NCBI GenBank assembly: GCA_024709425.1
Contig: JANJWS010000031.1
Coordinates: forward strand, 1-64,000
Length of the DNA stretch: 64,000 nt
DNA from: Thiobacillus sp.
GTDB lineage: Bacteria > Pseudomonadota > Gammaproteobacteria > Burkholderiales > Thiobacillaceae
Direction: 5' to 3'
Part shown: one piece after another, positions 58,263 through 64,000 of the stretch
Layout: the number at the start of each line of letters is the position of its first letter
Position numbering within the stretch: the first letter of the stretch is position 1
Notes under the pieces: generated by a model
Seen by the model: only the letters and a program-made list of their open reading frames with translations
Databases searched by the model: none
What the model was told of the DNA's origin: nothing
Position numbers and translations under genes: made by a program

Positions 58263-59069
58263 TCAGACCTTCAGTTCCGGCGGCAGGTGTGGCGCGAGAA
58301 TCTGCAGCATCTGCGCGAACACCTTGGGGTTGCCCGCGACGATATTGCCGGAGTCGAGGAAGCCTTCGTTGCCGAGGAAGTTGCCCACCAGTGCGCCGGC
58401 TTCCTGGGCGATGAGGCTGCCGGCGGCGATATCCCACGGGCTCAGGCGCATTTCCCAGAAGCCGTCGTAGCGCCCGCAGGCGACCCAGGCGAGATCGAGC
58501 GCGGCGGAGCCTGGACGGCGCAGCCCCGAAGTGGCTTTCATCATGTCGCGGAACATGTTGAGGTAGGCCTCGGAAAAACTGAAGTCGCGGAAAGGGAAAC
58601 CGGTGCCGATCAGGCACTCGCTCATCTTGCTGCGCTTGCTGGCGCGGATGCGGCGGTCGTTGAGCGTGGCGCCGCGGCCGCGGCTGGCGGTGAAGAGCTC
58701 GTTGCGCGTGGGGTCGAACACCACGGCCTGGGTGATCTGGCCCTTGTGCTTCAGGGCGATGGAGACCGAGTATTGCGGTACGCCGTGGAGGAAGTTGGTG
58801 GTGCCGTCGAGCGGGTCGATGATCCAGACGTAATCCTCGCCGTTTTTCGCGTCGGCCGTGCCGGACTCCTCTGCTAGAATCCCGTGGTTCGGATAGGCGT
58901 CGAGCAGGGTTTCGATGATGGCGCGTTCGGCCATCTGGTCGACCTCGCTGACGTAGTCGCGATCCTGTTTGCTCCGCACGGTGAGCTGGTCGAGGTCGAG
59001 CGAGGCGCGATTGATGATCGCCCCCGCCTTGCGAGCGGCTTTCACCGCCGTGTTGAGCATGGGATGCAT
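58263..59069 (-). CDS. suhB: Inositol monophosphatase family protein (SuhB)
   Basis: A 268-residue Mg2+-dependent phosphatase. Metal-site motifs LAEESG and [15 protein letters not shown] are present, and [17 protein letters not shown] holds the C-terminal catalytic Asp. Start 59069 ([16 protein letters not shown]) matches SuhB; an ATG 21 bases further upstream adds unneeded residues. In E. coli SuhB also joins rRNA antitermination complexes. It diverges from trmJ with 45 bases between starts, an arrangement (suhB/trmJ) common in proteobacteria. Confidence 0.92.
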   Translation of the reverse strand: MHPMLNTAVKAARKAGAIINRASLDLDQLTVRSKQDRDYVSEVDQMAERAIIETLLDAYPNHGILAEESGTADAKNGEDYVWIIDPLDGTTNFLHGVPQYSVSIALKHKGQITQAVVFDPTRNELFTASRGRGATLNDRRIRASKRSKMSECLIGTGFPFRDFSFSEAYLNMFRDMMKATSGLRRPGSAALDLAWVACGRYDGFWEMRLSPWDIAAGSLIAQEAGALVGNFLGNEGFLDSGNIVAGNPKVFAQMLQILAPHLPPELKV

Positions 59070-59114
59070 GGTGTCTGGCAAACGATTCAAAGAACGAGCG
59101 CGTTATTTTACTTG

Positions 59115-59861
59115 ATGACCCCGCCGGACCCTAAAGTTCTCGCCAAGATTCGCGTGGTGCTCGCCCGCACCAGCCATCCCGGCAATATCGGCGCGGCGGC
59201 GCGCGCGATGAAGACGATGGGGCTGACGCAACTCTATCTGGTCGACCCAGCCATCTACCCGAACAGCCAGGCCGATGCCATGGCCTCCGGGGCCGTCGAC
59301 CTGCTGGCGCAGGCGCGCGTGTGCGCGACACTCGCCGAGGCGCTCGCCGACACCGTGTTGGCGCTGGGGGTGTCGGCGCGGCGGCGCGACATCGTCGCCG
59401 AAGTGCTGACCCCGCCGGAGGCGGCCGGGCGCTTGCTGGTCGAGGCGCAGGTCGCGCCGGTGGCGCTGGTGTTCGGTAACGAAACGAGCGGCCTGTCGAA
59501 CGAGGAACTGGCGCTGTGCCAGGCGCTGGTGACGATTCCCGCCAACCCGGATTACAGCTCGCTCAATCTCGCGGCGGCGGTGCAGGTGCTGAGCTACGAA
59601 ATCCGCCAGGCCTGGCTGGGGCAGCCGGGCTGGCCGCAGCCCGAACTCGACGCCGCCAGCGGCGCCGAACTGGAAAATTTCTACGCCCACCTCGAAACCG
59701 CGCTCGCCGATCTGGAATTTCTCAACCCCGGTTCACCGGGCAAGCTGATGCTGAAGCTTCGCCGTTTGTTCTCGCGCAGCCGGCTGGCGAAGGAGGAGGT
59801 CAATATCCTGCGCGGCATCCTGACGGCGGCGCAGACAGGCCGGCAAAGCAGACAAAAATAA
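59115..59861 (+). CDS. trmJ: tRNA (cytidine/uridine-32-2'-O)-methyltransferase TrmJ
   Basis: A 248-residue SPOUT-class enzyme that methylates the ribose of residue 32 in tRNA. The N-terminal VVLARTSHPGNIGAAARAMK and the knot motifs LVFGNETSGLSNEEL and NPDYSSLNLAAAVQVLSYE are typical. The C-terminal extension ends in a basic helix. The start at 59115 is chosen by homology; the frame is open much further upstream but over suhB. cysE follows 52 bases on. Confidence 0.92.
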   Translation: MTPPDPKVLAKIRVVLARTSHPGNIGAAARAMKTMGLTQLYLVDPAIYPNSQADAMASGAVDLLAQARVCATLAEALADTVLALGVSARRRDIVAEVLTPPEAAGRLLVEAQVAPVALVFGNETSGLSNEELALCQALVTIPANPDYSSLNLAAAVQVLSYEIRQAWLGQPGWPQPELDAASGAELENFYAHLETALADLEFLNPGSPGKLMLKLRRLFSRSRLAKEEVNILRGILTAAQTGRQSRQK

Positions 59862-59913
59862 CCACAATTGCCAATAGTTTATTAGAATACTCGGAAATGA
59901 CATTTCGCCGAGC

Positions 59914-60672
59914 ATGAACCTGTTCAGCCAACTCAAGGAAGACATCGCCGTCGTGTTCGATCGCGACCCGGCAGCACGCTCGTCGTTCGAGGTGGTGACC
60001 ACCTACCCGGGCTTTCACGCCATGCTGTTCCATCGCATGGCGCACCGGCTGTGGGGCGCAGGGTGGAAGTGGCTGGCGCGCTTCATTTCGCATTTCGGGC
60101 GCTGGTTCACGGGCATCGAGATTCACCCCGGCGCCACCATCGGCCGTCGCGTGTTCATCGACCACGGCATGGGGGTGGTGATCGGCGAAACTGCCGAAAT
60201 CGGCAATGACTGCACGCTGTATCACGGCGTCACGCTGGGCGGTACGTCGTGGAACAAGGGCAAGCGTCATCCGACGCTGGAGAGCGGCGTCGTGGTGGGG
60301 GCGGGGGCCAAGATCCTCGGGCCGATCACCATCGGTGCGAACGCCCGCGTAGGATCGAATGCCGTGGTGGTGAAGGACGTTCCGGACGGCGCCACTGCGG
60401 TCGGCATTCCCGCGCGCATCCTCGACCGGGATGCGGAAAAGCAGCGCAACCAGCAGGCGGAAAAGCTGGGCTTCTCGGCCTACGCCATCTCGGCGGACAT
60501 GAACGATCCGGTGGTGAAGGCGATTCACGGCCTCGTCGACCATTCGGCGCACATCGACCATCGCATCGAATTGATCCTGGCGCAGTTGCAGAAACTGGGC
60601 GCCGAAGTACCCAAGGACGAGGACCGGCCGGACGATTTCGATCCCGGCTATCTGAACAAAATCGTCGACTGA
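59914..60672 (+). CDS. cysE: Serine O-acetyltransferase
   Basis: A 252-residue enzyme making O-acetylserine for cysteine synthesis. It has an N-terminal helical domain and a left-handed beta helix with hexapeptide repeats ([20 protein letters not shown], then [33 protein letters not shown]). The C-terminal tail after the helix is longer than in E. coli. It lies directly before iscR, so cysteine supply and its use by IscS are neighbours, a linkage seen in many bacteria. A separate promoter for iscR follows. Confidence 0.92.
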   Translation: MNLFSQLKEDIAVVFDRDPAARSSFEVVTTYPGFHAMLFHRMAHRLWGAGWKWLARFISHFGRWFTGIEIHPGATIGRRVFIDHGMGVVIGETAEIGNDCTLYHGVTLGGTSWNKGKRHPTLESGVVVGAGAKILGPITIGANARVGSNAVVVKDVPDGATAVGIPARILDRDAEKQRNQQAEKLGFSAYAISADMNDPVVKAIHGLVDHSAHIDHRIELILAQLQKLGAEVPKDEDRPDDFDPGYLNKIVD

Positions 60673-60684
60673 CGGTCAATGAAA

Positions 60685-60717
60685 ATAGTTGACTGAATAG
60701 CTCGGGTATTTTATAGT
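60685..60717 (+). promoter_or_regulatory. iscR promoter with type-1 IscR binding site
   Basis: A 25-base stretch at 60685-60709, beginning ATAGTTGACTGAAT and ending CGGGTAT, agrees with the published E. coli type-1 IscR consensus at 22 positions by hand comparison. It overlaps a sigma-70-type promoter: TTGACT (60689-60694), a 17-base spacer, and TATAGT (60712-60717). Holo-IscR bound here would block RNA polymerase, giving the usual negative feedback on the isc operon. A ribosome site (AGGAG) lies before the iscR ATG. Confidence 0.82.
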
Positions 60718-60744
60718 CCGATCACCTCACCAGGAGATCACATC

Positions 60745-61206
60745 ATGAGATTGACCACCAAAGGCCGTTTTGCCGTGACCGCAATGCTGGATCTCGCCCT
60801 GCGCGGCGGCAAGCATCCCGTGACGCTGGCCGGCATCAGCGAGCGCCAGGACATTTCGCTGTCGTATCTGGAGCAGTTGTTCAGCCGCCTGCGCCGGCAC
60901 GAGCTGGTCGAGAGCGTGCGCGGACCGGGTGGTGGTTACTACCTCGCCAGGCCGCTGGATCAGGTGACCGTTGCCGACATCATCCGCGCGGTTGACGAAC
61001 CCATCGACGCCACCCAGTGCGGCGGCAACGAAAACTGCCACCACGAGCACCGCTGCCTGACCCATGACCTGTGGACCGGGCTCAACGCCCACATCTACAG
61101 CTATCTCGACAACGTTTCGCTCGCCTCGCTGGTGGCGAAGTCGGATGAATGCAAGGCCGCGGTGGTACAGGACCGCCGGCCGGCGAAGATGACGCTGGCA
61201 GCCTGA
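60745..61206 (+). CDS. iscR: Fe-S cluster-sensing repressor IscR
   Basis: A 153-residue Rrf2-family regulator. The winged helix-turn-helix is at the N terminus ([30 protein letters not shown]). The 2Fe-2S ligands Cys92, Cys98, Cys104 and His107 occur at the same numbers as in E. coli. It represses its own operon when loaded with a cluster and, cluster-free, acts on type-2 sites. An excellent type-1 site covers its promoter. iscS follows after 28 bases. Confidence 0.94.
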   Translation: MRLTTKGRFAVTAMLDLALRGGKHPVTLAGISERQDISLSYLEQLFSRLRRHELVESVRGPGGGYYLARPLDQVTVADIIRAVDEPIDATQCGGNENCHHEHRCLTHDLWTGLNAHIYSYLDNVSLASLVAKSDECKAAVVQDRRPAKMTLAA

Positions 61207-61234
61207 TTCCGGAATTGCTTACAAGGGCAACACG

Positions 61235-62443
61235 ATGAAACCACTCTACTTCGATTACTCCGCCACCACGCCGGTCGACCCGCGCGTGGCGGCAAAGATG
61301 ATTCCCTACCTCACCGAGCATTTTGGCAATCCCGCCTCGCGCAGCCATCCCTATGGCTGGGAAGCGGAAAAGGCGGTCGAGGAGGCGCGCGGGCACATCG
61401 CCGCGCTGGTCGGCGCCGACCCGAAGGAAATCGTGTTCACCTCCGGCGCCACCGAATCGAACAACCTCGCCATCAAGGGCGCGGGGCATTTCTATTCCGC
61501 CACCAAGGGCAAGCACATCATCACCGTGCGCACCGAGCACAAGGCCGTGCTCGACACGGTGCGTGAAATGGAACGCCAGGGCTTCGAGGCGACCTATCTT
61601 GGCGTGCAGGAAAACGGTCTCATCGACCTTGATGCGTTGCGCGCTGCGATCCGCCCGGATACGGTGCTGGTATCGGTCATGGCGGTCAACAACGAAATCG
61701 GCGTGATCCAGGACATCGAGGCGATCGGGAAAATCTGCCGCGAGAAAGGCGTGATCTTCCACGTCGACGCGGCGCAGGCCACCGGCAAGATGCCGATCGA
61801 TCTGGCGAAGCTGCCGGTCGACCTGATGTCGTTCTCGGCGCACAAGACCTATGGCCCCAAGGGCATCGGCGCGCTGTACGTACGCCGCAAGCCGCGCGTG
61901 CGCCTGGAAGCGCAGATGCACGGCGGCGGCCATGAGCGCGGCATGCGCTCCGGCACCCTGGCAACCCACCAGATCGTCGGCATGGGCGAGGCCTTCCGCA
62001 TCGCCAAAGAGGAAATGGCGGCGGAAAACGAGCGTATCCGTATGCTGCGCGACCGTCTGTATGCGGGCCTGAAGGACATCGAGGAAGTGCACCTCAATGG
62101 TGATCTTGAACGCCGCGTGCCGCACAACCTCAACGTCAGCTTCAACTTCGTCGAGGGCGAGTCGCTCATCATGGCGATCAAGGACCTCGCGGTGTCGTCT
62201 GGCTCCGCCTGCACCTCCGCAAGCCTGGAGCCGTCCTACGTCCTGCGCGCCCTCGGCCGTTCCGACGAACTTGCGCACAGCTCGATCCGCTTCTCCATCG
62301 GCCGCTTCACCACCGAGGCGGAAGTCGACTACGCGATCAAGCTGCTGCACGAGAAGATCGGCAAGCTGCGCGAACTCTCCCCGTTGTGGGAAATGTTCAA
62401 GGAAGGTGTCGATTTGAATACGGTGCAGTGGGCTGCACACTAA
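61235..62443 (+). CDS. iscS: Cysteine desulfurase IscS
   Basis: A 402-residue PLP enzyme releasing sulfur from cysteine for Fe-S clusters, tRNA thiolation and other uses. The PLP lysine is in [16 protein letters not shown]. The mobile catalytic Cys lies in [17 protein letters not shown]. The N terminus begins [14 protein letters not shown]. Length matches E. coli IscS. The 125-base gap to iscU holds repeat copy B, an insertion inside an otherwise tight operon. Confidence 0.95.
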   Translation: MKPLYFDYSATTPVDPRVAAKMIPYLTEHFGNPASRSHPYGWEAEKAVEEARGHIAALVGADPKEIVFTSGATESNNLAIKGAGHFYSATKGKHIITVRTEHKAVLDTVREMERQGFEATYLGVQENGLIDLDALRAAIRPDTVLVSVMAVNNEIGVIQDIEAIGKICREKGVIFHVDAAQATGKMPIDLAKLPVDLMSFSAHKTYGPKGIGALYVRRKPRVRLEAQMHGGGHERGMRSGTLATHQIVGMGEAFRIAKEEMAAENERIRMLRDRLYAGLKDIEEVHLNGDLERRVPHNLNVSFNFVEGESLIMAIKDLAVSSGSACTSASLEPSYVLRALGRSDELAHSSIRFSIGRFTTEAEVDYAIKLLHEKIGKLRELSPLWEMFKEGVDLNTVQWAAH

Positions 62444-62447
62444 TTTT

Positions 62448-62543
62448 CAGGGGACAGGATTCAGGGAAAGCTGTGCGGCCTGAGGCCGCGCCGAGAAAAA
62501 GCGCGAAGCACAAAGCCCCCTGACCCCTGAATCCTGACCCCTG
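62448..62543. repeat. Intergenic inverted-repeat element, copy B (iscS-iscU)
   Basis: Terminal arms of 19 bases, CAGGGGACAGGATTCAGGG (62448-62466) and its complement at 62525-62543, differ at one position. Between them are a short palindrome (GCGGCCTGAGGCCGC) and a stretch ending AAGCACAAAGCCCC. The same ends and interior recur in copy C. The element starts 5 bases after the iscS stop and stops 26 bases before the iscU start, leaving the iscU ribosome site (AAAGGAG) intact. Confidence 0.75.
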
Positions 62544-62568
62544 ACCCCGCGACTGAAAGGAGCACGAA

Positions 62569-62955
62569 ATGTCTTACAGCGAAAAGGTCCTCGACCACTA
62601 CGAAAATCCCCGCAACGTCGGCTCCTTCGACAAGGAAGACGAAGGCGTGGGCACCGGCATGGTCGGCGCTCCGGCCTGCGGCGACGTGATGAAGCTGCAG
62701 ATCAAGGTCGGCGCCGACGGTCGCATCGAGGACGCCAAGTTCAAGACCTATGGCTGCGGCTCGGCGATCGCTTCGAGTTCGCTGGTGACCGAATGGGTCA
62801 AGGGCAAGACGCTCGACCAGGCGATGGAGATCAAGAACACGGCGATTGCCGAGGAACTCGCGCTGCCGCCGGTGAAGATCCACTGCTCGATCCTTGCCGA
62901 GGACGCGATCAAGGCCGCGGTGGCCGACTACAAGCAGAAGAAGGGAATGGAGTAA
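62569..62955 (+). CDS. iscU: Fe-S cluster scaffold IscU
   Basis: A 128-residue scaffold on which 2Fe-2S clusters are built. The three ligand cysteines are Cys37 (APACGD), Cys63 (TYGCGSA) and Cys106 (KIHCSI), with Asp39 also present. The LPPVK sequence at 99-103 is the docking motif for the HscA chaperone, whose gene begins at the right edge of the window. AAAGGAG precedes the ATG. iscA follows after 5 bases. Confidence 0.96.
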   Translation: MSYSEKVLDHYENPRNVGSFDKEDEGVGTGMVGAPACGDVMKLQIKVGADGRIEDAKFKTYGCGSAIASSSLVTEWVKGKTLDQAMEIKNTAIAEELALPPVKIHCSILAEDAIKAAVADYKQKKGME

Positions 62956-62960
62956 GCATC

Positions 62961-63284
62961 ATGGCAGTCACTCTCTCTGAACGTGCCGCGCAGCACGTCA
63001 CCAACTTCATCAGCAAGCGTGGCAAGGGGGTGGGCATCCGCCTCGGCGTGCGCACCAGCGGCTGCTCCGGCATGGCCTACAAGCTCGAATTCGCCGACGA
63101 AGTGCCGGAAGGCGACGAGGTCTTCGTCAGCCACGGCGTCAACGTCTACGTCGACCCGCAGAGCCTCGCCTACCTTGACGGCACCGAACTCGACTATGCG
63201 CGCGAGGGGCTGAACGAAGGCTTCAAGTTCAACAACCCGAACGTGAAGAATGCCTGCGGTTGCGGCGAGTCGTTCAACGTTTAA
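62961..63284 (+). CDS. iscA: A-type Fe-S carrier IscA
   Basis: A 107-residue carrier with the three invariant cysteines Cys35 (TSGCSG), Cys99 and Cys101 (ACGCGESF) that hold an iron or Fe-S cluster for transfer to targets. The start at 62961 is the ATG that opens the conserved sequence; the frame runs further upstream over iscU. It ends just before repeat copy C, which separates it from hscB. Confidence 0.94.
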   Translation: MAVTLSERAAQHVTNFISKRGKGVGIRLGVRTSGCSGMAYKLEFADEVPEGDEVFVSHGVNVYVDPQSLAYLDGTELDYAREGLNEGFKFNNPNVKNACGCGESFNV

Positions 63285-63290
63285 GGGGTC

Positions 63291-63394
63291 AGGGGTCGGG
63301 ATTCAGGGGCCAGGGTTTTTTGTGCGGCCTTTGGGCCGCGCCATTTGAGCAACGCGTAGCAACAAAGCCCCCTGATCCCTGAATCCTGACCCCT
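63291..63394. repeat. Intergenic inverted-repeat element, copy C (iscA-hscB)
   Basis: Terminal arms of 18 bases, AGGGGTCGGGATTCAGGG (63291-63308) and its complement at 63377-63394, differ at one position. The interior has the palindromic GCGGCCTTTGGGCCGC and ends in AACAAAGCCCC, closely matching copy B in the same orientation. It fills the space from 6 bases after iscA to 11 bases before hscB. Copies B and C are about 840 bases apart in one operon. Confidence 0.75.
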
Positions 63395-63405
63395 AGTCCC
63401 TGACA

Positions 63406-63933
63406 ATGAATTTCTCCCAGACCTACTTCGAACTCTTCGGCCTGCCGGCGACCTACGCGCTCGACCGCGAACGGCTCGACGCCGCCTACCGGGAGTTGCA
63501 GAATACGGTCCATCCGGACCGTTTCGCGGCGCAGCCGGACGCGGAGCAGCGGCTGGCGATGCAGTGGGCGACACGGGTGAACGAGGCCTACCAGACGCTG
63601 AAGCATCCGGTGAACCGCGGCGTGTATCTGCTGAAGCTGCAGGGGATCGACGCGCTGGAAGCAGGCAATACGCGCATGGCGCCGGCCTTCCTGATGCAAC
63701 AGATGGAATGGCGCGAGGCGATCGATGCGGCGCGCACGAAACGCAGCGTCGCGGCCCTGGACGACCTGGCGGCCGACCTGCGCTCGGCGCACCGTCGCAT
63801 CGAGGGAGAACTTGCCGCGCTGCTCGACGAGGCACGCGACTACGCCGCGGCAACCGAAGCGGTGCGCCAGCTGCGCTTCATGGACAAGCTCATCGCCGAG
63901 GTCGGCGATGTGTACGAAGAACTGGAAACCTGA
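63406..63933 (+). CDS. hscB: Fe-S assembly co-chaperone HscB (Hsc20)
   Basis: A 175-residue J-domain protein that delivers IscU to HscA. The HPD tripeptide needed to stimulate the HscA ATPase lies in NTVHPDRFAA. The C-terminal helical domain that binds IscU ends in LRFMDKLIAEVGDVYEEL. hscA begins one base after its stop, so the pair is translationally linked. Confidence 0.93.
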   Translation: MNFSQTYFELFGLPATYALDRERLDAAYRELQNTVHPDRFAAQPDAEQRLAMQWATRVNEAYQTLKHPVNRGVYLLKLQGIDALEAGNTRMAPAFLMQQMEWREAIDAARTKRSVAALDDLAADLRSAHRRIEGELAALLDEARDYAAATEAVRQLRFMDKLIAEVGDVYEELET

Positions 63934-63934
63934 G

Positions 63935-64000
63935 ATGGCCCTGTTGCAGATCGCCGAACCCGGCATGTCCGCCGCCCCGCACCAGCACCGGCTGGCGGTG
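63935..64000 (+). CDS. hscA: Fe-S assembly chaperone HscA, N-terminal fragment
   Basis: The first 22 codons of a gene cut by the window edge, starting at ATG 63935 one base after the hscB stop. The visible residues (MALLQIAEPGMSAAPHQHR) match the N terminus of HscA, the Hsp70-type chaperone that binds LPPVK on IscU. Assignment rests on that and on operon order. The ATPase motifs lie outside the window. Confidence 0.85.
   Translation, partial: MALLQIAEPGMSAAPHQHRLAV

Noticed and set aside
62448-63394. Repeats in the isc operon considered as a CRISPR array
   Set aside because: There are only two copies about 840 bases apart with genes between them, no regular spacers and no cas genes.

Overview
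The window is a GC-rich, gene-dense stretch of bacterial chromosome that reads like a betaproteobacterium. Supporting signs are the gene orders lolA-rarA, exbB-exbD-lpxK-(trm112-like)-kdsB-adk, dapE next to a YffB-type ArsC-like gene, and suhB/trmJ/cysE-iscR-iscS-iscU-iscA-hscB-hscA. The combination of a PPi-dependent phosphofructokinase, an H+-pumping pyrophosphatase and a group 3b-like NiFe hydrogenase would fit a respiratory or chemolithotrophic relative of the Hydrogenophilales/Rhodocyclales. That placement is inference, not proof. No rRNA, tRNA, CRISPR array, prophage or intact insertion sequence was seen.

Layout. 1-5453: a gene tail, a small MscS-like membrane protein on the minus strand, and a complete four-subunit bidirectional hydrogenase operon ending in its own maturation protease. 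5705-13557: an apparent signalling unit of TonB-type outer-membrane receptor, YfiR-like periplasmic protein, CHASE8 hybrid kinase with Hpt, and REC-PAS-GGDEF-EAL protein. 13577-21806: housekeeping genes (prmB, dapE, arsC-like, ABC exporter, MFS, miaA), with a small TetR-controlled operon behind a perfect 22-bp palindrome. 21793-28341: xseA, then exbBD, lpxK, a membrane GGDEF protein wedged into the LPS gene row, a Trm112-like gene, kdsB and adk. 28349-32482: a pyrophosphate module (pfp, a 72-residue unknown, hppA). 32649-39076: DUF2892 protein, lolA, rarA, a patatin lipoprotein, an S4 protein, and mutS with a small unknown on the minus strand.

39229-58192 is one long plus-strand sensory region. 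A large NarX-like kinase with its LuxR-type regulator is followed by a chemosensory operon (degenerate receiver, receptor, CheY, STAS, CheA, receptor, CheW, CheR, CheD, CheB). It ends with a multi-PAS kinase and an HsbA/HsbR-like pair of anti-anti-sigma factor and receiver-phosphatase-kinase. The CheA carries an unusual repeat resembling MshEN (type II secretion ATPase N-terminal) motifs. 58263-64000: suhB on the minus strand, then trmJ, cysE and the isc operon, which starts from a promoter overlapped by a near-consensus type-1 IscR site.

The most unusual non-coding features are three copies of a ~95-115 bp inverted-repeat element placed inside operons (pfp-orf72, iscS-iscU, iscA-hscB). A different ~180 bp inverted-repeat element lies between lolA and rarA. 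There is a REP-like pair between prmB and dapE, a 16-bp palindrome in front of the chemosensory operon, and an inverted pair of DnaA-box-like sequences in the exbB upstream region.
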